64,000 nucleotides of DNA from Amycolatopsis sp. FBCC-B4732 (GCF_023008405.1 NZ_CP095376.1:2814001-2878000), one strand, 5' to 3'. Positions 43,575 to 52,944 are shown, counted from the stretch's first letter. Numbers and translations are program-made. The notes: generated by a model from the letters alone, not told the origin.

Positions 43575-43964
43575 TCAGTGCCAGTACTCGGCGCGGCGCC
43601 ACACCATGGCGGCGAGCATCAGCGGGACCATGAGCACGTGCCCGGCGACCATCAGCGCGGTGCCGGAGAGGGCGCCGAGCCAGTAGGGCACGAGCAGCGC
43701 CACGAACGGCAGGTACATGGCGGCGGCCATCTCGGCGATCCGTGGCCAGGAGTGCCGGCGCAGCGCCATGGCGAGCACCATCGCGACGGTCATGTCCGTG
43801 GCCATCACGAGCGCTTCGACATCGGCCCGCTCGAGCCAGGCCGACGGCCACAGCGGGGCGAGCGCGACCATGCCGACCAGCATGGCGACGACCATTTCGA
43901 CGTAGTGGCCGGCGAACCGGGCGAGCTTGCGGGTGGTGGATCTCGGTGTCTCGGCGGTGGTCAT
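43575..43964 (-). CDS. Small Met-rich integral membrane protein
   Basis: 129 aa from ATG at 43964. Four hydrophobic segments: HYVEMVVAMLVGMVALAP, VMATDMTVAMVLAMAL, EMAAAMYLPFVALLVPYW and VAGHVLMVPLMLAAMVW. Methionine is unusually frequent within the helices, with conserved-looking His and Glu at membrane edges. No family assigned with confidence. First gene of a two-gene operon with the DJ-1-like gene. Confidence 0.75.
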   Translation of the reverse strand: MTTAETPRSTTRKLARFAGHYVEMVVAMLVGMVALAPLWPSAWLERADVEALVMATDMTVAMVLAMALRRHSWPRIAEMAAAMYLPFVALLVPYWLGALSGTALMVAGHVLMVPLMLAAMVWRRAEYWH

Positions 43965-44058
43965 CGCGGGTCCCTCCAGGTTTCGTCCTGGACGAGAATC
44001 CCGGCCCGGCGCCGTGCTGCCAGGTGCCGGAAGTCATGACCCGGGTCATGTGACCGCG

Positions 44059-44712
44059 TCAGAGCAGGCCGAGGTCCCTCGCGCGCAACGCGGCCTGCGT
44101 GCGGTCGCGGGCACCGAGCTTGCCCAGCAGGTTCGTCACGTGGTTCTTCACCGTGCCCTCGGCGAGGAACAGCGTCGTGGCGATCTCGCGGTTGCTGCGG
44201 CCGCCGGCGAGCAGGCGCAGCACTTCGAGTTCGCGGTCCGACAGCGGCACCACCAGCGGCTGCGGCCCCGGCTCGGGCGCGTCGGCCAGCTGCGCGAACC
44301 GCGCGACGACCTTCGCGGCGACCGAGGGCTGCAGCACGGACTCCCCGCGCGCGGCGGCCAGCACGGCCTCGATCAGCCGCGCCGACGAGACGTCCTTGAG
44401 CAGGTAGCCGACCGCACCCGCGCGCAACGCGGCGAAGACGTCTTCGTCGTCGTCGAACGTGGTCAGCGCGATGACCTGGACGGCCGGGTGCGCCAGCCGC
44501 AGCCGCCGGGTGGCACCGACGCCGTCGAGGACCGGCATGCGCAGGTCCATCAGGACGACGTCCGGGGTCAGCGCGGCCGCCCGGCTCAGCGCTTCCTCGC
44601 CGTTGCCCGCTTCGCCGACGACGTCGATGCCGTCGTGGGTGGCGAGGAGGGTGCCGAGGGCTTCGCGGAAGAGGGCCTGGTCGTCGACGAGCAGGACGCG
44701 GACCGGCGTCAT
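44059..44712 (-). CDS. NarL/FixJ-type response regulator
   Basis: 217 aa. Receiver domain with phospho-acceptor Asp in VVLMDLRMP, acidic pair VDDQ, Thr in ALTTF and Lys in LLKDVS; C-terminal LuxR-type HTH LSDRELEVLRLLAGGRSNREIA...EGTVKNHVTNLLGKL. Its start overlaps the kinase stop by 4 bp, so kinase and regulator are one operon. Probable target by adjacency: its own operon or the neighbouring membrane genes (inference). Confidence 0.95.
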   Translation of the reverse strand: MTPVRVLLVDDQALFREALGTLLATHDGIDVVGEAGNGEEALSRAAALTPDVVLMDLRMPVLDGVGATRRLRLAHPAVQVIALTTFDDDEDVFAALRAGAVGYLLKDVSSARLIEAVLAAARGESVLQPSVAAKVVARFAQLADAPEPGPQPLVVPLSDRELEVLRLLAGGRSNREIATTLFLAEGTVKNHVTNLLGKLGARDRTQAALRARDLGLL

Positions 44713-45791
44713 CCCGGGACCTCCATGCTCAGCGCGCTGCCCTCGCCGGGCGCCGAGGTGAAGTCGAGCTTGCCACCCAGGTTCTCGGCGCGTTCCCGCA
44801 GCCCCAGCAGCCCGAAGCCGGCGGGCGCGCCGTCGTCGCTGCCGACGCCGTCGTCGCGCACCGAGACCCGCACCGACGTCTCGGCGTAGTCCAGCAGGAG
44901 GTCCACCCGCGCGGCGGACGCGTGCTTCCGGACGTTCGTCAGACCCTCCTGCGCGGCCCGGAACAGGGCCTCCCGGTGTGCTTCGGGCAGCGGGCGTTCG
45001 GCGCCGGACACGGTGAGCCGCGCCGGTACCCCGGCTTCGGTGGCCAGTGCCTCCAGGGCTTCCGGCAACGGCGCCGGCCGCGGTTCGCGCAGCGCCTTGA
45101 CCGACCGGCGGACTTCCGCGAGGGCGTTCTCGGCCTGGTCCTGAGCCTTGGCCAGGACTTCGTCGGCCTTGCCGGGATCGGTCGGCAGCACCGCCCGCGC
45201 GGCCTTGACCTGCATCTGGACGACGGTGAGCGAATGCCCGAGCCCGTCGTGGATGTCCCGGGCGACCCGGTTGCGCTCCTGCGCCGTGGCCAGCCGTTCC
45301 GCCTGGGTGGCGTAGTCGCGCAGCTTCGCGTGCGCTTCGGCGAGTTCGCCCCGGGACCGCTGCTCGCGCACGAGGAGTTCGGTGATGACGGCCGCGAACA
45401 GCACCGAAACCAGGGTGCCGAGCCCTTCGCGCAGGCCTTCGCCGAGCGACATCCCGAGGTGCACGAGCGGCACCACGGCGATCACCAGCGCGACCACCGG
45501 GAGCGGCAGCCGCAGCAGCACGCACTGGCTGACCAGCACGACCAGGAACAGCGTCGCCCCGACGCCGGCGTTGACCGTGAAGACGAAGAAGGACAGCGGG
45601 AGCTGCACGGCGACGTAGCCCGCCGCCCAGCCGAGCCGGCCGCGGTCCTGCACCCAGCCGAAGCCCAGCGTGGCGAGGGCGGCGAAGGCGGCGCCCAGCA
45701 CGAGGGAGAGCACGGGTTCCCCGGAACCGAGGACCCCGAGCACGACGGAGAGGAAGGCGCCGCAGGTCAGCACCCCGAGGGCCCGGTTCAT
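44709..45791 (-). CDS. NarL-type sensor histidine kinase
   Basis: 360 aa from ATG at 45791 (MNRALGV); an upstream in-frame GTG at 45830 is possible. Four to five transmembrane segments in the first 150 residues with almost no extracytoplasmic loop, so the signal is probably sensed in the membrane. HisKA_3 box ARDIHDGLGHSLTVV with phospho-acceptor His, and ATPase boxes EGLTNVRKHA, VRDDGVGSDD and GFGLLGLRERAENLGG. Partner is the response regulator immediately downstream. Confidence 0.94.
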   Translation of the reverse strand: MNRALGVLTCGAFLSVVLGVLGSGEPVLSLVLGAAFAALATLGFGWVQDRGRLGWAAGYVAVQLPLSFFVFTVNAGVGATLFLVVLVSQCVLLRLPLPVVALVIAVVPLVHLGMSLGEGLREGLGTLVSVLFAAVITELLVREQRSRGELAEAHAKLRDYATQAERLATAQERNRVARDIHDGLGHSLTVVQMQVKAARAVLPTDPGKADEVLAKAQDQAENALAEVRRSVKALREPRPAPLPEALEALATEAGVPARLTVSGAERPLPEAHREALFRAAQEGLTNVRKHASAARVDLLLDYAETSVRVSVRDDGVGSDDGAPAGFGLLGLRERAENLGGKLDFTSAPGEGSALSMEVPG

Positions 45792-45929
45792 GGAGCCACT
45801 CTGGGGCGTCGCCGGGCCGCGGTCAACCACCGCGGGCCGGAGGAAAGCGCTCTCTGCTCACGCGGCCGCCCGCCGCCACAACCCGTAGGCTGGCGGTGAC
45901 GGCGAAGCCGAGACGGGAGTCCGACATCG

Positions 45930-48503
45930 ATGTCAGTGCTCTGGGGCGTGTCCTTCGACGCCACCCCGCTTTCCGGGGTCGTGGTGGAGTTCCTCAAGAC
46001 GGCGGGCCGGCTGCGCGGGCGCCGGGTGCACCTCGACCTCGGCTACGACATCAAGGCCGACAAGGGTGCTTTCTTCCGGCCCTACCGCGACGAAGCGGGC
46101 CTGCTGCCGGACTGGGTCACGCTCGACCGCGTCGAGGGCGTCGAGCAGATCCGCGGCTACGACCGCGCGTTCGTCGAACGGGTGCTCCGGGAAGTGGTCC
46201 AGGGCGGCGACGAGACGCTGCGCCCGGAGATCGACCGGATCGCCGGTGAGCTGGCCACGCGCATCGTCGCGACCTGGGAACGCCTCGGCGTGACCATGGT
46301 GGCGGTCGAAAACGGGACCCTGCCGGAGAACCTGACCTACACCGAAGCGCTGTACCGGGCGATCGACCGCTACGGCGCCCGGCACCGGCTCGGCCGGTTC
46401 GTGTTCTGGCGCGACCACGACCTGATGTGGCAGAGCGAACCGGGGATCGCCAAGTACGGCCGGTTCCCGTACCCCGGCGTCCCCGCGCCGCGGAACTCGC
46501 CGCACATCCACTACTTCGCGCTCCACGAGCAGGCGAAAGCCCGGACCCTGGAGTGGGTTCCCGCTCTGCGGAACATCGACGTCCTGCCCAACGCGTTCGC
46601 CATCGCCCCCGCGCGGATCGACGAGCGCAACGCCGGTTTCCGCCGGGACCACGGCATTCCCGCGAACGTCCCGCTGCTGGCCCGGATCACCCGGATCATC
46701 CCGCAGAAGCGCGTCGACCGGGACCTGCACCTGCTGGCGCTGCTGCCGGACGCCTGGCTGTTCGTCGCCGGCGACGTCGAAGAGGCACCCGCCGAGCACA
46801 CCCGGCTCGTCGCGCTGGCCGACCGCCTCGGCGTGCGCGACCGCGTCGTCTTCGGCGGCTGGCTGACGCCGTACGACACGGCGCTGCCCGGCCGCTACTC
46901 GGTGCGCGACCTGCTCGCGCACGCGACGGTCGTGTCGTTCCTGACCTCTTACGACTACGAGAGCTACGGCAACCCGGTCAGCGAAGCCATCGCCTCCGGG
47001 ACGCCGTACATCACCAGCGGGTACGAGCTCTACGACGTCGTCTACGGCGGGTTCCGGGCCCCGGTGCTGGACATCCGGGCGCGCGACCTGCCGGACGCGG
47101 CGTTCGCCCGCGAGGTGGCCGAGCTGATCACCGACGAAGGGAAACGGGCGGAAGTGGTGCGGGCGAACTCGGAACTCGGGCGGGCGCGGTTCGGCACGCC
47201 GGTCGTCGACGGCCTCGTCGACCGGCTCTACCCGCCGCCGATGGGGGCGGGCACGCGGCTGAGCGTCGTGCTGCCGGTGTACAACGAAGCCGCGAACCTG
47301 CCGGAGGTACTGCGGACGCTGCACGACCAGCGCGACGGCGACGGGCCGCTCGACCGGGGCCGCTACGAGGTCGTGCTGGTGGACAACAACTCGACCGACG
47401 ACACCGTGGCGATCGCCCGCGACTTCGCGGCGGCCCACCCGGACCTGGCGCTGCACGTCATCCACGAGTCCGAGCAGGGGGTTTCGTGCGCGCGGCGGGC
47501 CGGGATGGACTTCGCCGCGGCGCGCAGCCGCAACCGGCCCGACACCGATCCGGGGGAGCGGTTCTACCTCGTGTCGGCCGACGCCGACTGCCGCGTCGAC
47601 GCGTACTGGCTCAGCGAGCTCTTCGCCGCGATGGAGACGAGCAAGGCCGCGATCGGCGTCTGCGACTACTACTACAACGCCGGGCACTTCACCGGCCGCC
47701 CGCGGCTGTGGGACGCGATCCAGCGGACGCTGCGGTGCCGCGCGGTGACGTTTTCGCTGTTCGGCGGCTTCCCGGACGGCAAGGGGTTCGCCGTCGAGCG
47801 CGACGCCTACGAGCGCGCCGGCGGCATCGAGATCTTCTACCAGCTGCAGGACGGGAAGTTCGTCAGCCACCTCTCCGACGACTGGGACTTCGGGATCAAG
47901 GTGGCCAGCGGCGGCGACGCGATCACGTACGCGCCGCGCTCGCGCGTCGAGATCAACCCGCGGCGCGTGGACCACGCCATCGACGAGGTGATCGCGGGCC
48001 GGGCGTACGGCTCGGACGGCATCATCGTCATGCGCGACATCCGGCCCGCGACGCCCGCCGCCGCGGCGGATCTGACCGAGGCCGAGGCGCGGCAGGCGTG
48101 GGAGTTCTCGATCAAGGACTTCACGCCGAAGAACACCATCCTGCCGGTGCTGCTGACCCCCGCGCTGCTCGAAGACGACGCCGTGATCGCGTTCTTCGGC
48201 GCGGAGCTGGCCGCCCGGCTGGCCCGGCGGATCGCGGAGATCCGGGACGAGATGCGCGTCGTCGACTTCACGCCGATCCACGCCTACAAGACGCCGTCGT
48301 ACCGGCTGTACTTCGAATTCGCCGACGAGCTGTTCGCGTGCCTGCGGGAGCACGTCGGCGAAGACATCGGCTTCCCGCCCCCGCTGCCGCCGTGCCTGGC
48401 GGAGGTCCCTCCCGCTCGCTTCGCGGAGTTCGTCCGCTACTACTGCGAGGACCGCGAATCGGGGGAAGCCCACAACTACTTCGGCAACGGAGGGGTGTTC
48501 TGA
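45930..48503 (+). CDS. GT4-GT2 bifunctional glycosyltransferase
   Basis: 857 aa; ATG. N-terminal half (about 1-430) is GT-B, GT4-like: LARITRIIPQKRVDRDL, VVFGGWL, SYDYESYGNPVSEAIASGTP. C-terminal half from about 440 is a GT-A, GT2 domain: LSVVLPVYNEAANLPEVLR, VLVDNNSTDDT, and SADADCRVD as the DxD-containing segment. No signal peptide or obvious membrane segments. It should add two different sugars, or act at two steps, on an unknown acceptor. It is linked by a 1-bp overlap (TGATG) to a radical SAM gene, so a joint pathway is likely. Confidence 0.9.
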   Translation: MSVLWGVSFDATPLSGVVVEFLKTAGRLRGRRVHLDLGYDIKADKGAFFRPYRDEAGLLPDWVTLDRVEGVEQIRGYDRAFVERVLREVVQGGDETLRPEIDRIAGELATRIVATWERLGVTMVAVENGTLPENLTYTEALYRAIDRYGARHRLGRFVFWRDHDLMWQSEPGIAKYGRFPYPGVPAPRNSPHIHYFALHEQAKARTLEWVPALRNIDVLPNAFAIAPARIDERNAGFRRDHGIPANVPLLARITRIIPQKRVDRDLHLLALLPDAWLFVAGDVEEAPAEHTRLVALADRLGVRDRVVFGGWLTPYDTALPGRYSVRDLLAHATVVSFLTSYDYESYGNPVSEAIASGTPYITSGYELYDVVYGGFRAPVLDIRARDLPDAAFAREVAELITDEGKRAEVVRANSELGRARFGTPVVDGLVDRLYPPPMGAGTRLSVVLPVYNEAANLPEVLRTLHDQRDGDGPLDRGRYEVVLVDNNSTDDTVAIARDFAAAHPDLALHVIHESEQGVSCARRAGMDFAAARSRNRPDTDPGERFYLVSADADCRVDAYWLSELFAAMETSKAAIGVCDYYYNAGHFTGRPRLWDAIQRTLRCRAVTFSLFGGFPDGKGFAVERDAYERAGGIEIFYQLQDGKFVSHLSDDWDFGIKVASGGDAITYAPRSRVEINPRRVDHAIDEVIAGRAYGSDGIIVMRDIRPATPAAAADLTEAEARQAWEFSIKDFTPKNTILPVLLTPALLEDDAVIAFFGAELAARLARRIAEIRDEMRVVDFTPIHAYKTPSYRLYFEFADELFACLREHVGEDIGFPPPLPPCLAEVPPARFAEFVRYYCEDRESGEAHNYFGNGGVF

Positions 48504-49951
48504 TGACGCTCGCCTACGAAGCGGCGATCGGCTCGCTGCACGGTCTCGACCCGGCGTGGCCCCGGCCCGCCGTGCTCGACGCCCTGGAAGCGCCCGAGAA
48601 CCGGCACCTGCTCGAGTTCGTCCGCGAGGACCCGTTCGGGGCGCACGTGTTCCCCGGCAACGTCCCCGGCACGCCGGCGGAGTTCCTGCGGGATCTGGAC
48701 GCGCAGCTCGCGTCCGCCGGCCCGATCCACCTCTGGTCCTACATCCCGACGTGCGCCTACCGCTGCCGCTTCTGCCAGTACCCGGTGGTGCTGGTGAAGG
48801 GCAAACCCGAGGTGGCGTACGAAAAGGCGAAGCACTGGGTCGACCTGAACATCGCCGAGGCGAAGCTGTGGCTCGACGCCGTGCCGAACCTGGCCGGGGC
48901 CGAAGTGGGGGAGTTCAACGTCTTCGGCGGGACGCCGTCGTTGCTGCCGGAGCCGGAGATCCGCCGGCTGCTGGAGTTCTACCGCGCGCACTTCGGGTTC
49001 ACCGGCGACACCACGATCCGCTTCGAAGGCGATCCCAGCACGTTCACCCCGGCGAAGCTGGACCTGCTGCGGGAACTGGGCTGCACCAAGCTGTCCAGCG
49101 GCGTCCAGTCGTTCGACGACCACGTGCTGGAGCTCTGCGGCCGCGAGCACAGCGCGGCGATGTGCGTCGACTTCGTCCGCAACGCGCAGCGCGCCGGGTT
49201 CGACTGGATCAGCATCGACCTCATGTACGGCCTGCTCGACCAGACCCTCGACAGCGTCCGGCGCGACCTGGACGTCGTGCTGGAGAACGAAGTCACCGCG
49301 GTCGTGTGCACGAAGCTGCACCTGGCGTCCTACAGCGACACCCGCACCGGCGTCACGGGGGAGAAGCCCGCCGCGTGGCAGCTGCCGTCCTACCGGGACA
49401 AGCTGGTGCGCGACGGCCACCGCTGGCCGACGCTCGGCGAGCAGTACCAGATGCGCGAGCTGCTCACCGACGGCCTGCGCGCGGCCGGGTACACCGAGCA
49501 CCCGACGATGTACTTCGCGCGCGACGGCCTCGGGCCGGAGAAGTGGAAGTCCATCATGGTCGACCAGGACAAGCAGGAGGCCGAAGTCGCGATCGGGCTC
49601 GGCGGCAGCTCGAGCTGCCGCGCGTCCGAGGCGATCACCGACGTGAACTCCCGGCGTTACCCCGAAACCGTGGCGGCCGGGCGCATCCCGCTGGGGTCGG
49701 CGACGCGGTTCACCCCGGAGGCACAGGAGGCGCGGGCGGTCAAGATGGCGCTGACGACGTTGCAGCCGCTGCGGGACGCGCTGCACCGCTCGCGGTTCCC
49801 CGGCCGGTCGCTGTTCGCGGAGCCGTGGCTTGGCAAGTTCCGTTCGCTGGCCTCGCGCGGGCTCGTCCGGTTGGACCCGGACGACGGCGTCGTCGAACTG
49901 ACCCGGGTGGGGGAGGTCCTCGTGGAAGCGATCATCACGACCGAGCTGTGA
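48503..49951 (+). CDS. Radical SAM enzyme, HemN-like
   Basis: 482 aa. The cluster motif CxxxCxxC reads CAYRCRFC near residue 90; then FNVFGGTPSLLPE (Gly-rich SAM segment), TTIRFEGDPSTFTP, KLSSGVQSFDDHVLELCGR and DLMYGLLDQT, all in the order of the HemN/HemW group. The HemN C-terminal domain is replaced by about 60 residues with a winged-helix-like end (FRSLASRGLVRLDPDDGVVELT). True HemN makes protoporphyrinogen, but this gene is coupled to a glycosyltransferase and has VPGTPAEF and SSSCRASE segments I do not know from HemN, so the substrate is open. Confidence 0.88.
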   Translation: MTLAYEAAIGSLHGLDPAWPRPAVLDALEAPENRHLLEFVREDPFGAHVFPGNVPGTPAEFLRDLDAQLASAGPIHLWSYIPTCAYRCRFCQYPVVLVKGKPEVAYEKAKHWVDLNIAEAKLWLDAVPNLAGAEVGEFNVFGGTPSLLPEPEIRRLLEFYRAHFGFTGDTTIRFEGDPSTFTPAKLDLLRELGCTKLSSGVQSFDDHVLELCGREHSAAMCVDFVRNAQRAGFDWISIDLMYGLLDQTLDSVRRDLDVVLENEVTAVVCTKLHLASYSDTRTGVTGEKPAAWQLPSYRDKLVRDGHRWPTLGEQYQMRELLTDGLRAAGYTEHPTMYFARDGLGPEKWKSIMVDQDKQEAEVAIGLGGSSSCRASEAITDVNSRRYPETVAAGRIPLGSATRFTPEAQEARAVKMALTTLQPLRDALHRSRFPGRSLFAEPWLGKFRSLASRGLVRLDPDDGVVELTRVGEVLVEAIITTEL

Positions 49952-49992
49952 GTCACTACATCGAGTGACAGAAGTGTCGCGAAGAGCGACAC
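49952..49992. terminator. Two short hairpins after the radical SAM gene
   Basis: GTCACT/AGTGAC with a 6-base loop (49952-49969), then GTGTCGC/GCGACAC with loop GAAGA (49974-49992). They begin 1 and 23 bp after the stop codon and before the lysozyme gene. Likely a terminator region; T-run absent. Confidence 0.6.
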
Positions 49993-50042
49993 GGGCGGGC
50001 AGCATGGGCTCCGGACGTGCCAGTACCGAGATCGGAGCCCGG

Positions 50043-50885
50043 ATGAGCCGAAGCCTGGCCGAACAACCGAAGTGGCGGGCGCGGCTCGCGGGAGCGGGCG
50101 CGCTGGCCGCGCTCGCGGCGGTCGCCACCGCCCCGCCCGCGGCGGCCGCCCCCGACTATTCGCTGGCGGACGCGAACTACGCCGGCACGCAGATCGCGCT
50201 GCACGAAGGCGTCCAGGGCACCCCGCGCTTGGACGACGTCGGGCAGACGCTCGGCCACGACGTCAGCGGGCACCAGGGCCCGGTCGACTGGGCCGCCGCG
50301 GCCGGCGCCGGCGCGCAGTTCACCTACGTCAAGGCGACCGAAGGCACCGGGTTCGTCAATCCGCAGTACGGGCAGCAGTACGACGGCGCGCACGCGGCGG
50401 GCATCATCCGCGGCGCCTACCACTTCGGCCGTCCGGACGTCTCCGGCGGCGCCGAGCAGGCGGAGTACTTCATCGCCCACGGCGGTGGCTGGCGCGCCGA
50501 CGGCACGACCCTGCCGGGCGCGCTGGACATCGAGTACAACCCGTACGGCGAGGTCTGCTACGGCAAGAACGCGGCCGACCTGACGGCGTGGATCGCCGAC
50601 TTCACCCGTACCTACCTGGCGAAGGTGAAGCGCAGCGCGCTGATCTACACGAGCACGGCGTGGTGGAAGCGCTGCACCGGCAACGCGGGGCAGTTCGGGA
50701 ACACCAACCCGCTCTGGCTCGCGCGCTACGGCGCGGACGTCGGTGAACTGCCCGCCGGCTGGGACAAGCAGAGCATCTGGCAGTTCGCCCGCGGCGGCGG
50801 CCTGCCGGGGGACCAGAACTACTACAACGGCCCGTTCGGCCGCGTCCAGGCACTGGCCAAGGGCGCGGCGGCCGGCGGCGCTTGA
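50043..50885 (+). CDS. Secreted GH25 lysozyme (muramidase)
   Basis: 280 aa; ATG at 50043. Signal peptide about 1-37 (ATAPPAAAA-PDY). GH25 barrel: GHDVSGHQGPVDW with the first catalytic Asp, FTYVKATEGTGFVNPQY, GAYHFGRPD, and ALDIEYN with the second Asp/Glu pair; IYTSTAWW, WLARYG and IWQFA complete the family pattern. Cleaves peptidoglycan at N-acetylmuramic acid. The 3' end overlaps a convergent small gene. Confidence 0.93.
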   Translation: MSRSLAEQPKWRARLAGAGALAALAAVATAPPAAAAPDYSLADANYAGTQIALHEGVQGTPRLDDVGQTLGHDVSGHQGPVDWAAAAGAGAQFTYVKATEGTGFVNPQYGQQYDGAHAAGIIRGAYHFGRPDVSGGAEQAEYFIAHGGGWRADGTTLPGALDIEYNPYGEVCYGKNAADLTAWIADFTRTYLAKVKRSALIYTSTAWWKRCTGNAGQFGNTNPLWLARYGADVGELPAGWDKQSIWQFARGGGLPGDQNYYNGPFGRVQALAKGAAAGGA

Positions 50886-51124
50886 CGGCGCAGGGAGACG
50901 TCCGGCCACGGCGGCCGCCGCAGCACCGCGAGGGTGCCGAGCGTCGCGGCCACCAGGCCGGTCGTCACCGCCGGCAGGGCGACGCGCGTGGCGTCGACGG
51001 CCGGTTCCCCCTTGACTTCGCCCTCGCGGATGGTGAACACCCCGACCGGGCGGCTGACGGGGATCACCGTCGTGCCGTCCTGCGCTTCGTGCGGTTCGCC
51101 GAAGAGCTGCGGCAGCTGCTCCAT
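50822..51124 (-). CDS. Small GerW/YtfJ-like protein with C-terminal membrane segment
   Basis: 100 aa from ATG at 51124 (a TTG at 51160 would add 12 residues). GEPHEAQDGTTVIPVSRPVG resembles the core of the GerW (YtfJ) family, followed by AVDATRVALPAVTTGLVAATLGTLAVL (a hydrophobic segment; read as VDATRVALPAVTTG and LVAATLGTLAVL) and a Pro/Arg tail. It overlaps the lysozyme 3' end by 64 bp on the opposite strand, which could shorten the real protein or create antisense interference. Gene reality moderately likely. Confidence 0.55.
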   Translation of the reverse strand: MEQLPQLFGEPHEAQDGTTVIPVSRPVGVFTIREGEVKGEPAVDATRVALPAVTTGLVAATLGTLAVLRRPPWPDVSLRRQAPPAAAPLASAWTRPNGPL

Positions 51125-51255
51125 CACGCCATCGAACCGTGCGGGCGCTTCCGCTGACAAGATCGGACAGAATCCTGTCGGTTCCGTGATCGGCTGCTTA
51201 CGATCGGCTGCAGGGCCGTCGCCGCCGACTGTCCTCAGTGGACAAGGGAGCCGCC

Positions 51256-52476
51256 GTGCGCAGGATCGCCCTTCTGACCGCGTTTTCCGTGGCCGCGGCC
51301 GTCGTCGCGTCGGCGCCGGGAGCTGCCGGGGCCGGGCCCGCGTGGTTCACGTCGTGGGCGCAGTCGCAGGACGGCCGGGCCGACGCGCCGGTGTCAGCGC
51401 AGTCGGTGCGCATGATCACGCACCTCAGCCAGGGCGGCGACGCGGTCCGCGTCCGGTTCCAGAACACGTTCGGGACCGGCCCGCTGACCATCGGCCACGC
51501 GACCGCCGGGCCGAGCGCGGGCGGCGCCGCGGTGTCGGCGGTGCGCGGGCTGACGTTCGCCGGCCGCGCGGGCGTCACGATCCCGGCGGGCGGTGAGGTC
51601 TGGAGCGATGAGACCAAGCTGGTGACGAAGCCGGACACGAACCTGGCCGTGAGCATGTCCGTCGAGGGCACGGCGGTGGTGGGCCGCCACGGCGCGGCCC
51701 TGCGCGACAACTACCTCACCCCGCCGGGCTCGGGCGACCACACGGCCGACGGTCCGGGCACCGCTTATACGTCGACGGTCGGGTCGACGTACGTCGTCAG
51801 CGCGGTCGACGTGCACAACACGGCGCTGAAGGGCACGGTCGTCCCGTTCGGCAGCTCGGTGGTCGACGGCATCGGCAGCACGAACTGCGGCCCGGGCTGC
51901 ACTCAGCTCGGCGCGGATCGCCGGTGGACCGACGACCTGGCGCGGCGGTTCGTCGCATCGTCCGCGCCGCTCGCTGTCGCCAACGCCGGCGTCTCGGGTA
52001 CGACGAGCGCCCCCACGTGTCCCGGCATGCCGCCGTCGGTCGCGGGCCTGGACGCGGCGAGCCGGCTGGACCGCGACGTCCTGGCGCTGCACGGCGTCCG
52101 GTCGGTGATCTACTACTACGGCACGAACGACCTCGCGTACGGCTGCGACGCGGCGGCGATCCTGGACAGCTACCGCGCGGTGTTCCAGCGCCTGCGCGCG
52201 GCGGGCATCGCGGTGTACGTCACGCCGAGCACGCCCCGCCCCGGCTACGACGACGCGGCGAACCTGGCCCGCCACGAGATCGGCCTGTTCGTGTCCAAGT
52301 GGAGCAGTTGCGGCGGCACGTGTTCGGGCGTCGTCGACTTCGACCAGGTGCTGAAGGACCCGCTGAAGCCGAACAGCATCCTCCCGGCGTACGACAACGG
52401 CGACGGCATCCACGCCAACGCGGCGGGTCAGCAGGCACTGGCCGATTTCGTGTCGGTTTCGGTGCTCGCCCGATAG
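51256..52476 (+). CDS. Secreted SGNH/GDSL-family hydrolase
   Basis: 406 aa; GTG at 51256 chosen because AAGGGAG lies 6 bp upstream. Signal peptide about 1-31. N-terminal beta-rich region (about 32-190), then an SGNH hydrolase: block I VVPFGSSVVDG (GSS in place of GDS, Ser retained), block III GTND with the Asn, block V DGIHAN with Asp and His. Members deacetylate cell-wall or plant polysaccharides or cleave lipids. Next to a lysozyme gene, so a cell-wall or biomass role is plausible. Confidence 0.9.
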   Translation: MRRIALLTAFSVAAAVVASAPGAAGAGPAWFTSWAQSQDGRADAPVSAQSVRMITHLSQGGDAVRVRFQNTFGTGPLTIGHATAGPSAGGAAVSAVRGLTFAGRAGVTIPAGGEVWSDETKLVTKPDTNLAVSMSVEGTAVVGRHGAALRDNYLTPPGSGDHTADGPGTAYTSTVGSTYVVSAVDVHNTALKGTVVPFGSSVVDGIGSTNCGPGCTQLGADRRWTDDLARRFVASSAPLAVANAGVSGTTSAPTCPGMPPSVAGLDAASRLDRDVLALHGVRSVIYYYGTNDLAYGCDAAAILDSYRAVFQRLRAAGIAVYVTPSTPRPGYDDAANLARHEIGLFVSKWSSCGGTCSGVVDFDQVLKDPLKPNSILPAYDNGDGIHANAAGQQALADFVSVSVLAR

Positions 52477-52536
52477 GGGCCGGTTCTTCACACGATGGGC
52501 TGACCACGCGAGTCGGACCGGCGGTTTTGTGCGGGG

Positions 52537-52944
52537 ATGCGCAGAGTACGCCGTGTGATCGCTGACTCGATGGACGACGCCGGGTGCTGCCTGCTGTCGG
52601 TGGCCTGGAACGTCGCCCCGTTGGCCGAAGCCCACCCGGACTCCCGCCGCGGCTCCTTGCGACGTCGCGTCGTGGCCGCGTGCCGCACGGCGGGCCACGG
52701 CGCCCGCGACTGGGCGGTGGCGCACGGCCCGGGTGTCGAGGCGGAGTACCGCCCGTTCCTCCAGCTGGCCGACGTCGCGTACGAGATCGCGACGTTGTTG
52801 TTGCTGGTGGAGGACTTCCTCGTCCCGGACCTCGAGAGGGAGCACCGGCGCTGGGCCGAGATCGAGGAGCTGACAGTCCGGTTCACGGAGCTTTCGGAGT
52901 GGACGTCGTCGTTCCTCTTGTCAGGCGCTCCCTTACGCTTGTAA
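52537..52944 (+). CDS. Hypothetical helical protein
   Basis: 135 aa; ATG 52537, alternative GTG 52555. Not recognised. Composition is protein-like and mostly helical, with a hydrophobic-acidic C-terminal part (LADVAYEIATLLLLVEDFLVPDLE split by no obvious membrane helix). The last 28 bp form the left arm of a nested dyad that precedes the zinc-finger gene 26 bp downstream, so both may be in one unit. Confidence 0.55.
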   Translation: MRRVRRVIADSMDDAGCCLLSVAWNVAPLAEAHPDSRRGSLRRRVVAACRTAGHGARDWAVAHGPGVEAEYRPFLQLADVAYEIATLLLLVEDFLVPDLEREHRRWAEIEELTVRFTELSEWTSSFLLSGAPLRL

